From Palaemon carinicauda (taxonomy: Eukaryota; Arthropoda; Malacostraca; Decapoda; Palaemonidae): a stretch of DNA of 64,000 nt. The stretch lies in assembly GCF_036898095.1 (NCBI RefSeq), contig NC_090743.1, positions 14,062,425 to 14,126,424 on the forward strand, written 5' to 3'. Position 1 is the stretch's first letter, and each line of letters begins with the position of its first letter. A model generated the notes under the pieces. It worked only from the letters and a program-made list of their open reading frames with translations. It did no database searches and had not been told where the DNA came from. Of the stretch, positions 25,630-38,330 are shown piece after piece. The position numbers were made by a program, and so were the translations under genes.

Positions 25630-26640
25630 TTCAAGTCACCTTTGATCTTTCGGCGACCTTGACTTTTGAATAACCTTGACATTTATGTGATACTAACCTC
25701 ATATTCCCCCTTCCCCCTCGACGATTCGGTGAACTTGATCTTCACATGACTTTGACCTTAACGTGACCTCGGCCTTCAAGTGACCTTGACCTTCACATGA
25801 CCTTGACCATCATTTGACATTGACCTTCAAGTGACCACGACCTTCACCTAACCTCGACCTTGAATTGACCATGACCTTCACGTGACTTTGACCTTCATGT
25901 GACCTTGATCTTCATGTGACCGTGACCTTCACGTGACCTTGACCTTGAAATGACCATAACCTTGATGTGACCTTGACATTGAAGTTACCTTGACATTGAA
26001 ATGACTTTGACCTTCACGTGACCTTGACCTTCGAGTGACCTTGACCTTCAAGTGACCTGGACCTTCAAGTGACCTCGACCTTGCAGTGACCTCGACCTTG
26101 AAGTGACCTTGACCTTGAAGTGACCTGGACCTTCACGTGACCTTTACCCTCAAGTGACCTTGACCTTCAAGTGACCTTGACCTTCATGTGACTTTGACCT
26201 TCACATGACCTTGACCTTCAAGTGACCTTGACCTTCACGTGACCTTGACCTTCACGTGACCTTGACCTTCACATGACCTTGGCTTTCAAGTGACCTTGAC
26301 CTTCAAGTGACCTTGACCTTCACGTGACCTTTACCCTCAAGTGACCTTGACCTTAATGTGACTTTGACCTTCACATGACCTTGACCTTCACGTGACCTTC
26401 AAGTGACCTTGACCTTCACGTGACCTTGACCTTCACATGACCTTGGCTTCAAGTGACCTTGATCTTCAAATGTACTTGACCTTCACGTGACCTTGACCTT
26501 CAGGTGACGACCTTCACGTGACCTTGACCTTCAAGTGACCTGCTTGACTTTTGACCTTCAAGTGATCTTTGTTCATTTGCCACTGATACTTAATATGACA
26601 TTGATATAATGCACCAATATGACCTTGACCTTTGACCTTT
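25630..26640 (+). repeat. TGACCTTGACCTTCAAG minisatellite (17-bp unit)
   Basis: About 50 units of 17 bp, each two TGACCT hexamers plus a TCAAG or TCACG pentamer, with minor indels. The reverse complement of TGACCTTGA is TCAAGGTCA, and units with TCACG followed by TGACC create CACGTG. The array is most regular between 25800 and 26560. Confidence 0.95.
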
Positions 26641-26970
26641 ATAAATTTGAACATCACCCATGGGTTGCGCCTGGACTAGGACTTCCCTGTTGGCTTATGC
26701 AAAAGTCAGTGCTTTATTTCTGTCTCTTGATATGGCCACTTATGTCATAGTGACACCAGTGACCCCTGTGACCTTGACCTTGGGGTGACCTTGACCAAAA
26801 TTTAATCAGTTCTTCCATACACATTGGGGAACTACTTGGCCAAGTTTGAAGTGATTCCGTGTAGAAATGTGGCCTCTACGTTGTCCACAGACAGACAGAC
26901 AAACAGAGAAACAAACAAACAAACAAACAAACCGAACCGAAAACATAACCTCCGCCGCTTGGCGGAGGTA
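26641..26970 (+). repeat. unique 3' part and terminal hairpin of the minisatellite-bearing element
   Basis: After the array comes a non-repetitive stretch (GGTTGCGCCTGGACTAGGAC, TGGCCAAGTTTGAAGTGATT), then CAGACAGACAAACAGAGAAACAAAC runs and a final hairpin ACCTCCGCC / GGCGGAGGT at 26944-26967. The hairpin recurs at 6450-6502. This looks like the 3' end of a non-autonomous interspersed element. Confidence 0.6.
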
Positions 26971-28917
<1,947 letters not shown>

Positions 28918-29221
28918 ATATCTTCTGAAAACTATACCCATCTTTGTATTTGTTGTGTATTTGTAGTGTTTCATTGGTTGAGTAGATGAGAACTGCAGGA
29001 TTGCATTAATTTGGAGTAAAAGGAGAGCGTGGTGTTGTAAACAATTACCTTGTCGCTTGTTATTTATTAAATAGGTTGACATTCTTTGTGAGGAACTAAT
29101 CCATTTATCTTATGTAATGGGAAGCAAGGAAAGACATGAATAGAAAATGTAGAATATTTGTGAAAGAAGTCATTGTATTTAAGGTGTTAAATAATATTGC
29201 AGAGCATTTTGAAGTTGATAT

Positions 29222-29313
<92 letters not shown>

Positions 29314-30566
29314 TCTTGAAATCAAGGTTATATCCACAATAAAAATACTATACCTGGTTCAAAGTAAGGTTAATTTGTTTTGAAACTTTTTTTGCCAAGT
29401 AGTTAGTAAGCTTATTCTCAAAACTTCATATAAAGCTTCTTTTAGGAATTTTCATTAAATTAATCAATGTTTTTCATAAATGTCAATATTATAATTATTC
29501 TGATCATGTACAGTATAGCATTTCAAATGCTTGCATGTAGTAGAAGATCCTATTTATTTTTCTTCAATAAATAACATTAAAATGACAAAATTTGCTATTA
29601 AAAGGATAAAATCTAATCTTTTGCTATTGGTTTTAAGCTTTATATATTCATTATACAAAATGTGCGATTAAATGTTTGTATTTGGTGTAGAATATAGCCT
29701 ATATAGTTAATAACGGTTGCAATTTGGAGCATTTTAAGAACTTAAATTTTTTCATTGTTTTATGAAACAAATGGTGATTCAATTCGAGTTATGATAGTCT
29801 TAAAGTTAGGAAACCATCAGTAAAATAGTTTTAAATCAACATTCACGAAATATTTCTTAAAAGCAGATGTTCTAAGAGTGGTTTTTTGATGTAAAACTTC
29901 ATTATTATTTTCGAAAGATTAAGGGGATAGGCTAGTTATACCTATTGACAAAGTTAAGATTAGAGTTTTGTAAAGAGAATGCCTAGACGCAGCTTCTTGT
30001 TAACGCGTAGATTAAACTTAAAGGGAATTAGGTTTTGAATATAAGGCACTAATTAGGAAAAAAGTAATCTGGGCTTGATCCAATTACTTAGGATCATGGG
30101 AGGAATTATCACTTATATGAAAGCTCAAAGTAAGAGAAAAGGAATTTATGGGTTTCTTTAGATAATTTAGTGAATTCCTACGAGATGCTTTCAACGTAAC
30201 ATTTTGAAGGTATATTTTAGAGGTTAGTACTTTTAAAATATTTGCGGATTTAGTGGGTAATGTTTTGGTTGAAATTTTCAATTGTAATAGAAATGTATAT
30301 TGTATATTTTAAACCTATTAAAGGTAGTGTTATAGGTAGAATTGCTTTATCAAATCCCAAACATAACACTTTATTGATAGGATGTGAATTGAAAAAGATT
30401 ACTAAGCAGATAAAAGCTTAAAACCATTTGCTTTTTTTATAAACAATGAAATGTTTTTTTTTTGTCATTTACGATTTTATTAGATACAAATGATAATCAT
30501 TAAAACTTAGAGACATGATATGCTTGTATCACTCATAAATGTACATTGCCTATACTGTAATGATTT

Positions 30567-30568
<2 letters not shown>
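28918..30568. other. non-coding stretch
   Basis: AT-rich; contains the (TC)n array at 29225-29310. Nothing else recognised. Confidence 0.5.
29225..29310. repeat. (TC)n microsatellite
   Basis: About 43 uninterrupted units. Confidence 0.97.

Positions 30569-30651
<83 letters not shown>
30569..30651. repeat. (TA)n microsatellite
   Basis: About 41 TA units. Confidence 0.97.
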
Positions 30652-30658
<7 letters not shown>

Positions 30659-30977
30659 GTCAATTGTATAAGAAAAAAATTGTATGGACTTAGTACTATA
30701 AAAGTAAGTCCTGAATTATGATTCATGGTTAAAACGTAACAGAATTATATAACTACATATATTGAATAAGTGAGGTAGATGGCCCAGTATTTGGACGTCA
30801 GTGATAAGTATGGACGTTACGGACCAATTAATTATAGTCAAAATGCTGGAAAGGGTTCATTCCTGATATGAGTAAAAAATATTTGGCTAGTTAATTAAAA
30901 TCAACTTCTTCATTCATAAAAGAAATGATACATCTTATTTTAAACGATCTTCTGGTTTTGGTGAGAGGAGGTTATAA

Positions 30978-31320
30978 ACAGTTCTTCTAGGAGAAGGGCA
31001 CTCCAAAATCAAACCATTGTTCTCTAGTCTTGGGTAGTGACATAGCCTCTGTACCATGGTTTTCCACTGTTTTGGATTAGAGTTCTCTTGTTTGAGGGTA
31101 CACTCGGGCACACTGTTCTATCTAGTTTCTCTTCCTATTGTTTTGTTAAAGTTTTTATAGTTTATACAGGAAATATTTATTTCAACATTGTTGCTATTCT
31201 TAAAATATTTTATTTTTCCTTATTTCCTCTTCTCACTGGGCTATTTTACGTATTGAGGCCCCTGGGCTTATAGCATCCTTAGCATCCTGCTTTTCCAACT
31301 GGGGTTGTAGCTTAGGATTT

Positions 31321-31325
<5 letters not shown>
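30978..31325 (+). repeat. family A interspersed repeat, 3' two-thirds
   Basis: Starts near AGTTCTTCTAGGAGAAGGGC and runs through CATTGTTCTCTAGTCTTGGG, the GAGGGTACACTCGGGCACAC block and GGGGTTGTAGCTTAGGATTT. Its tail is replaced by a TA array. Confidence 0.85.
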
Positions 31326-31363
<38 letters not shown>

Positions 31364-31484
31364 GTGTGGATACTGTATATATATATATATATAAACATAT
31401 ATATATATATATAATATATATATAAACATATATGTATATATATACACACATATAAACATATATATGATTATGTATATGTGTATA

Positions 31485-31560
<76 letters not shown>
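31323..31560. repeat. (TA)n with TG/CA variants
   Basis: Compound TA, TGTG and CATA repeats in four blocks. Confidence 0.95.
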
Positions 31561-31563
<3 letters not shown>

Positions 31564-31677
31564 GTAATTTGAAGTTAAAAAATAGTTTACGCATGGGAAA
31601 ATATTCAGGAAAAAAAAAACAACTAATAAAGTAAATACATTTAAATTAATGATCAACACTCACCAACCCCTGCCCTA

Positions 31678-32699
31678 CTACTTTATGCGCATGCCACGAC
31701 GTTTCTTGACCTCTTTTAGTCTCTTGGGGACGGAATCGGCTAATGTCTTTAGGAGGGTTGGGTAAAGGTTGTCCTAAGCACGTTGTAGCTCTCTGGTCAG
31801 TTTCTCTATCGGAGACATATTAACTTAATGTAATTGTCTTAATTATGGCCCATAAATTTTCAATGGGTGATATGTCAGGAGAATTCCTTGGCTAGTCACA
31901 AATAAACTCTATACCACAGTCTTTCAGCAAATTAATGTTTTGCTTGGCGGTATGGGACGGGGCGCCGGTTTGCTGAAACATGCACGTGTTAGTTTTTTTC
32001 CAAAGAGTCCTCTAAATGTTCGTTCAGTAAGGTGTAGTAGGAATTTTTATTCAGACTCGTTTTTAGGCAAAAAAAAAACAAAAAAAAAAAAACTAATGAT
32101 CCCTTGCCCCTATACCCAAAACAACCCCACACCATAACATAAGCCGGGAACTTTACACTCGTGCTGAGGTACTCAGGGTTGAGAGGATAAGATGTCGCCT
32201 TGCGCCAAACTCGCTTGCCCTTTGTGTCCGCCACAAAGAAAGATGCCTCGTCACTCCACAACACTTTCCTCCACTTGTCGAGGTCCCAATCTTTGTAAGA
32301 ATTGGCAAATGCAAGTTGGTCCTTTTGTTTGGCGGATACTAGAGGGTTCCTTCGCGCCTTCACTTTCGAATAATGTAGGTCCTTCTGTAAGCGTTGCTGA
32401 ACAGTTCGACCAGAAGCTCCAGCAACAGCCTCTGGATTATCAGCCGTAAGGATGGGATTAGTCTCGATATTCCTAGCAAGAACCCTTAAACCCCTCTGGC
32501 TGATAATTTGTGGTCTACCAGGACTTGTGTCTACCTTGAGGATCTCCTTGCCCCCACTCACCCGGTACTTTTTCAGAATGTTCTGGACTGTCCTTTGTTT
32601 TACGCAGGTCTTCCCACTGATTGCACCAGTTTTTAAGCCTTCCTCGTGAAGGTGTATCACAAGCACTCTGTTTTCAATAGAAGTATATCCTGTAGACAT
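31678..32699 (-). pseudogene. Tc1/mariner-type transposase, decayed
   Basis: The likely start is ATG 32699 (MSTGYTSIENRV); upstream codons in the open frame come from an A/T run. The N-terminal helix-turn-helix reads ENRVLVIHLHEEGLKTGAIS, followed by the linker SPGRPQIIS and the Tc1 motif WRKVLWSDEASFFV with the first catalytic Asp. Further on, MFQQTGAPSHTAK has Thr where the second Asp is expected, and SPDISPIEN carries the final acidic residue. An A/T-rich tract near 32065-32090 adds a phenylalanine run in frame. An A7 run near 31998 shifts the frame, and an in-frame TAG follows near 31892. The end KEVKKRRGMRIK plus stop at 31678 gives the usual length of about 340 residues. Inverted repeats were not identified. 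Confidence 0.8.
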
Positions 32700-33448
32700 A
32701 CTACAAACAGCTACACAACCAAAAAAAAAAAAAAAAAGTGATACAAAAGGGGACCTGCTGCGACAGCAAAACACATACATCCGCACTTGACAAAACCACA
32801 AAAGCACTGCCGGAATTGTGGTGATATCATCAGTGAGACGGGAAGAAACTCGAGGCGAGTTCATTTTTGCACTATGACAGTGAAATTTGCACAGAATATG
32901 CGTCTATATGTACACAATACCTCAGCCAATTTTAGTCTCCCTAAGTTGAATATTTTTTTTTTTTTTTTTTGGTGGACTTTTTCTCTTATTTTCAAAATAT
33001 ATATCCTCATTTATGAATGAATTTTAGAAGTTTAAAAGCCAACATAGGGCTTATAGTATATACAATACAACCACATTACCATATTTTCAATTTTTCTTAT
33101 ATTTTTTTTGTTCCATCTCGTGAAAATAAATTTAGAAAAATAAATTTTTCAAATATTTTTCCAATTAATTTTTTTGGGGAGGCCGATAGGAAAAATCTTG
33201 TAATATAATTTATTTCTACAATCATCCAGAATTATAATACTTTTCGAATTTTAAAAATTGGTCCATAAATAAGGAAGTAGTTGCAGTTTGATAACAAAAA
33301 ATATTATTTTGAGAAATAACAGTTTAAAGTTTTGATGTACTAACATTTGTTGGTAAATATGTTTTTTAGACATGCTTATTTTTCTATTGTTGCATGGGGG
33401 GGGGTTTCATGGCATGCCAGGCTACTCATTGTTGCCAGGTTTGGTACT
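32700..33448. other. non-coding flank of the Tc1 relic
   Basis: It includes A/T homopolymers at about 32720 and 32950 and no recognised gene. The Tc1 upstream terminus probably lies within 32840-32960. Confidence 0.4.
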
Positions 33449-35040
33449 CTAAAAGGCTCCTGGCTGATATGCATCTCCTCTGCTTGCATATACTTTCTTA
33501 TTCTTTTTCGGTGGAGCATTAGATATGCTCTTTCTTCTTGTTTCTTTTAGTGTGAGAGCTTTTAAATATTGCTTTGTTGCTTCTTTCATTACTGGGATTA
33601 ATGAGCCAGCAATGTATCCTACATTGAGCTCAATTGCTGCAATATGGTAGGCAAAAGTGGCAGTATCTTTTCCATGATATCTTACTTTTGGGCACTTGGC
33701 CCATACTGTACTGTTGAAAGCCTCGTTCATATTTTGAGTACGGCCCTTCCTGCATCTGCTCAAGATATCATCCGTTGCAACTTTCTCAAAATACTGGCGG
33801 ACAAGGGTCATCTCTTCTTGTATGAGTTTCACTTTCATTTTATCATGACTTCTTGACCTCCTATTTCTTGCAATATCTTGCTGATAAAAACAGTAGCTCT
33901 TCTCCCCTTCTGGGCACAACGAATGATCCTGTTTGTCATTAGTGCTTGTTAAATGAAGAAATATGGCCATTATTTCCCTTCTCATGGCACCAATAGGGTC
34001 ATCAGGATCTTTGGCATCTCTCCTTTTAGCACAACCATAATATTTACTGCACCTCACACAATTATTTTTACTTAATGCATCTTTTCCACCGAAAGTACTG
34101 ACAAATGTAATTCTTTCTTTTCCATTTTTATTTGTCACTTTTTCACAATTCTTTTTCAATTCCTCTAAAATATGTTTGAGTCTTTTCTGCACATGATTTA
34201 TGCTTTCCTCTTTTACCACTTGGGTACTCAGTGTCATATGGACCAGTTCCTTCTTTCATTTCTTGTATTGCTTTAAACCCTTTTCCATCACCATCTCCTT
34301 CATACACTGTATCTAAATTCCCTTTTTAAAGATCTTCCCCATATTGCAACAGCAGCATCCACTTCCATTTTCCCAGAATATTCATAATAATTCTTCTTTC
34401 ATTTTCCAGAGTCTTTATGTGCCTGCAATTTAGCCTTATGTTCATCTCCTGATATCAAAGTTTTCTTTAGTTTTCCGTCAATACTATTACAAGCATTGCA
34501 ATTTTTTGAAAATATTTCTGCATCAACGACATATCCCGTATAGGCTTCTGTCAATATGCCCTTGCCAACTGATGAGGTAAAACCCCTCTTCATCCATGTA
34601 CCATCATACATAAATTCGATATCCAGAATCCCATCTTCATCAGGTTTGAAGCCTATTGTTTCATTGTGTTTGAAAATTGCCTTGTCAACTTCTGCAATCA
34701 TTTCATCATACTGGTTCTCAGCAATGGTTTCAACATAAGTCATAACGTATGTATAAGATGCAAGTTGTTTGGCACCCATGGCACTTGTTATATTATTCAG
34801 GGTAGCGAGACCTCCCCCATTCATTATATTCTGGTACACAAATGAAGCAGTAACTTCACCAATATTATTAATTTTAAAATTTTCTACCTTTTTCACTTTA
34901 GAATAAACAATGTTTTCCAGTTCTTTACAATTAAACTTAGTAATCAAAGTAACATCCAAATTCTTTCTTTCGTAATCAATTTCAATTTTGCTGCTACAAT
35001 CACTGCATATGACTCTTTCATTGAAACATCTTAGTGTCAT
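33449..35040 (-). pseudogene. Mutator-like transposase domain protein, decayed
   Basis: Two open frames on the minus strand, 35040-34399 and 34237-33449, are joined by a frame-shifted 160-bp stretch that still reads KMEVDAAVAIWGRS, then VYEGDGDGKGFKAIQEMK. Family marks are a CxxC near the N-terminus (VICSDCSSK), FMYDGTWMKRGFTSSVGKG (acidic DG-W motif), CNACNSIDGK, the GDGD motif, INHVQKRLKHIL, CVRCSKYYGCAKRR and HSLCPEGEKSYCFYQQD. This matches the animal Mutator-like transposase family (MULE-related). At least two frameshifts and one stop disable it. No inverted repeats were found. It lies next to the gypsy integrase end, where the missing reverse transcriptase of that element would be expected. 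Confidence 0.7.
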
Positions 35041-35117
35041 TTTCTGTCAAAAAAGTATTTCATTTTCTTTTGGCTACACAATAAATTTTCACCAGCAAAC
35101 TTCCAAGCCTTTGTTAA

Positions 35118-35906
35118 TTAATCACCAAAATTAGTAACATTATGTAATAAATTTATATCAGGGGCGTCCCCCTCCCAAGATTCACGAACCACATCTAATG
35201 GACCAGGCACACAATGACCAAAAATAAGGCTGAAAGGTGAAAATCCTAAAGATTGATTCAGCACTGACCGGAATGCAAATAATAAATAAGGTAGTTCCTT
35301 ATCCCATTCGGAACCATTAACCAAACAATATTTTTTTATCATAGACTTCATGGTTTGATGAAATCATTCCAAAACACCTCGACTTTCAGGGTGGTACGGA
35401 GAAGTCACATGTTTAATTTTTAACTCGGCCATCTTCTCCCCAAATAATTTACTCAAAAAATTAGACCCACAGGATATAGAGACATGCTATCCATAATTGT
35501 TAAAATATACTGATTGCCACTACGAGTTTTCGGCAGAGGACCAACCACGTCAATAATTATCTCCCTGAACGGTTCAGAAACAACAGGAATAGGATGTAAT
35601 GGTGCCTTTGGAATTGGTTGATTAGGCTTCCCGACCTTTTGACATGCATCACAACTATTTACAAATTTTTTTAACATAATTTTTCATCTTAGGCCAAAAA
35701 TAACTTTCACATAATTTACGAGTGGTTTTAAAAACATCAAAATGACCAGCCAAACCATTTTCATGAGCCAATGTCATTAATTCCTTTCGATAAACATAAG
35801 GAACCATAATCTGTTTAACAATTTCACAACCTGTGTTAATGGCATCAAAAGGTCTACTTACTCTGTATAAAACATTATTAATTATTTTAAATCGAGGGAC
35901 ATTCAA
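35118..35906 (-). pseudogene. gypsy integrase, decayed
   Basis: The zinc-binding N-terminus (TLAHENGLAGHFDVFKTTRK, CDACQKVGKP) is followed by the core with FREIIIDVVGPLPKTRSGNQ and YILTIMDSMS. A gap or frame change follows (35352-35452). The C-terminal core then reads KSMIKKYCLVNGSEWDKELP and LLFAFRSVLNQSLGFSPFSL. Frame changes at about 35660 and 35400 break it. It would have inserted the cDNA copy of the element into host DNA. Confidence 0.75.
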
Positions 35907-36437
35907 ATCAGTAATTTTGGCAGATCTTTAAAATCTGCTTTTTGAGCTGTAATAAGTTCCTTAGTAGTCCAATTAAGTTTATTATCCAACACACCACTAT
36001 CTACAACTAAGCTATCACTGCGATCTAAACTACTCAAATCAACATCAACTACCAACTCGGCCGAGTCAACACTACTAGCCTTCGATCGAGTGACTACAGA
36101 TATTTCATTACTGAAATTTAACACAATTGGGAAAGTTTTATTTATTAGGGTGACATCATTCCCTAACACCAAATCCACATCTTTAAAAGGAAATTTATCA
36201 ATAATGGGCAGTTTCAAATAACCTGAAAATGCCGGGCATTATAAATAAAAACTCAACCGGGCAAGACCTGACCGTATCTGGAAAACCACTTAACAAAACA
36301 TATTCCTTATTTGTACATTCTAAATCAATAGGTAAAGATTCTCTGAGAATTAAAGACTGAGCAGCCCCAGTGTCACGCAAAATTTTAACCTTTCTTTGCT
36401 TAGTCAAATTCCCAGAGCGAACAAAACCATCAGACAA
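35903..36437 (-). pseudogene. gypsy aspartic protease, decayed
   Basis: The active-site motif KILRDTGAAQSLILRESL lies near 36380 and the second conserved element DVDLVLGNDV near 36170. A frame change near 36215 separates the two. The C-terminus reads WTTKELITAQKADFKDLPKL and passes, after a one-base shift, straight into the integrase N-terminus. Confidence 0.72.
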
Positions 36438-36473
36438 AAATTCCTGAAAAGGAGCCAGTGACTTACTGCCTAG

Positions 36474-37346
36474 TCATTGATTATTAGAGTTCTCAGCCAC
36501 TGACTTGTTCTCATTCCTACGAATGGCCATTACTGGACGTCTTTCGGTCCTTTGTGACTTTTTAAATGCCAAACACATGCTCTTGACGTGTCCCTTCTTA
36601 TGACAGAAGAAGAAAGTCAAAGTTCTCAACTTCTCCGTGTTGTCTGTGGTCTGCTTATTATAACCGTTAGCAGTAGTAGTACGAGAACCATAATTGTCAT
36701 TAGGCCTGTTATACTTGTTCTGGTTACTATTCCCATTAACTCTCACCCAACCAGACTTCTCATTTCTGGGTACCTACCCTACCATATTTTTATGAGAGAG
36801 GAGGTACTCATCACTTACAATAGCCACCTCCTGCAAAGTTTCTAATTTTAACTCTTCGAGGTGTACCTTCACCTCGTTAGGCACGGACCTTTTAAACTCC
36901 TCAACCATAAACTCCGTCACCTCCTTAGACTTTAACCAGTCGCCAGCAAATTGCTCTTTAGCCCTGGCGAACTCTACAAAAGTCTGCCCTCTTTCCTTCT
37001 GTAAATTACGGAAGCGTTGTCGGTAAGCTTCCGGTACCAACTCGCAAGCCTTCAAAATTATGGCCTTCACAGAATCATAATCTGAGGACAGATCTTCGGC
37101 CAAGGAAACGTAAACTTTCTGGGCCTTAGCTAACAACTTACTCTGAATAAGAGTGGTCCAATACTCCATTGGCCACTCCAACCTTGAGGCTATCCTCTCA
37201 AAAGAAGCAAAAAACTCTGCCACGTTGACTTCCTGAAAATTTGGGACTAACTTAAGAGCTTCAGTTAGATTAATACAAGGCATTGCAGACACATTGTTGG
37301 GAAGAAGCACCACCCCTATTACTCAATGCTTGCATAGCAAGTTCGT

Positions 37347-37443
<97 letters not shown>

Positions 37444-37566
37444 AACCCTCAAACTTTGAAGATCTATTTCCATTTTTTTTTTCAACTGAATCTGCCTATC
37501 TAAAACTTCTATTGACACCGTTTCCTCCCCCTGCCTAGTCTCTGGTTTACATTCTGCCTTCATCAC
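36474..37566 (-). pseudogene. gypsy Gag with (ER)n insertion and zinc knuckle, decayed
   Basis: The start is MMKAECKPETRQGEETVSIE at 37566. A basic/acidic helix follows, in which a (CT)n array codes for more than 20 Glu-Arg repeats (37350-37440). After a frame change near 37300 the capsid-like region reads ALKLVPNFQEVNVAEFFASF, SRLEWPMEYWTTLIQSKLLA and ELVPEAYRQRFRNLQKERGQ, matching the gypsy Gag domain. Near 36600 a knuckle reads FFFCHKKGHVKSMC, a CCHC motif whose first Cys is Phe here. The protein would have formed the particle and bound RNA. Confidence 0.72.
37350..37440. repeat. (CT)n microsatellite inside gag
   Basis: About 45 uninterrupted units, read on the minus strand as (GA)n and coding Glu-Arg. 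Confidence 0.97.
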
Positions 37567-37840
37567 CTTAACCGTTTCATAAATATTTTAAGAACAGTAA
37601 CAGTAGAATAAGTATTTCCTAAATAAACTATAAAAACTATAACAAAACAAGAGGAAGAGAAATGAGATAGAATAGTGTGCCCGAGTGTACCCTCAAGCAA
37701 GACAACTCTAACCCAAGAGACAGTGGAAGACCTTGGTACAGAGGCTGTGGCACTGCCCCAGACTAGAGAACAATGGTTTAGTTTTGGAATGCCCTTCTCC
37801 TAAAAAGCCGATTACCATAGCTAAAGAGTCTCTTATACCC

Positions 37841-37875
37841 TAATGTGACCAGATTTTTTTTTTCTGTAAAAGTGG

Positions 37876-37943
<68 letters not shown>

Positions 37944-38113
37944 CCAAGAATCGATTCAAAACCTTAGCTTTAATATTCACACGTTTCACTCGAAGGGCAA
38001 AATTAAAAAAAATATCTCTACTATTCCACAAAAAAAGTGGGACAAAACTCACAAAAGTAAAATGAAAGCGGGACATTTTTATAACTGAAAAAAGCTGGAC
38101 TCCGATCACATTA
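37841..38113. mobile_element. hAT-like MITE (273 bp)
   Basis: The left end TAATGTGACCAG and the right end GATCACATTA are imperfect inverted repeats. The flanks TTATACCC and TTCTACCC match at 7 of 8 bases and look like an 8-bp target duplication, as expected for hAT elements. The uninterrupted family A sequence has a single copy of this target. It contains a (GA)n array at 37877-37940 and no coding capacity. Confidence 0.65.
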
Positions 38114-38330
38114 TTCTACCCTTACCAAGAGGAAAGTAAGCACTGAACAATATTGCATTGGATGAAGAAGAATTCTTTGGTAATCTCAGTTTTGTCAGGT
38201 GTATGAGGACAGAGGACAATCTGTAAAGAATAGGGCAAACTATTCGGTGTATGTGTAGGCAAAGGGAAAGTGAACCATAGCCAAAGAAGGATCCAATGTA
38301 GTACTGTCTGGCCAGTCAAAGGATTTATTG

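Larger units (their letters stand above)
15895..25640 (-). mobile_element. Helentron (Helitron2) rolling-circle transposon
   Basis: One minus-strand gene codes for OTU protease, HUH-type Rep, PIF1 helicase and a C-terminal apurinic-type endonuclease, the domain set that separates Helentrons from canonical Helitrons. About 1.1 kb of non-coding sequence lies 5' of the gene (24504-25640) and about 1 kb lies 3' of it. An 8-bp stem hairpin (CATTATCA...TGATAATG, 16304-16330) lies in the 3' region. The outer limits given here are approximate: they are set where TGACCTTGACC-type host sequence resumes on both sides. The gene has one frameshift and looks otherwise little decayed, which suggests a fairly recent arrival. 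Confidence 0.8.
35118..37566 (-). mobile_element. Ty3/gypsy retrotransposon fragment with PR-IN order (Gmr1-like)
   Basis: Minus-strand order is gag, CCHC knuckle, aspartic protease, integrase. The protease-to-integrase junction at 35903-35906 is continuous apart from a one-base shift, with no room for reverse transcriptase between them. No LTRs are seen. The gag end abuts family A sequence at about 37583, and the integrase end stops near 35118. Confidence 0.7.
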
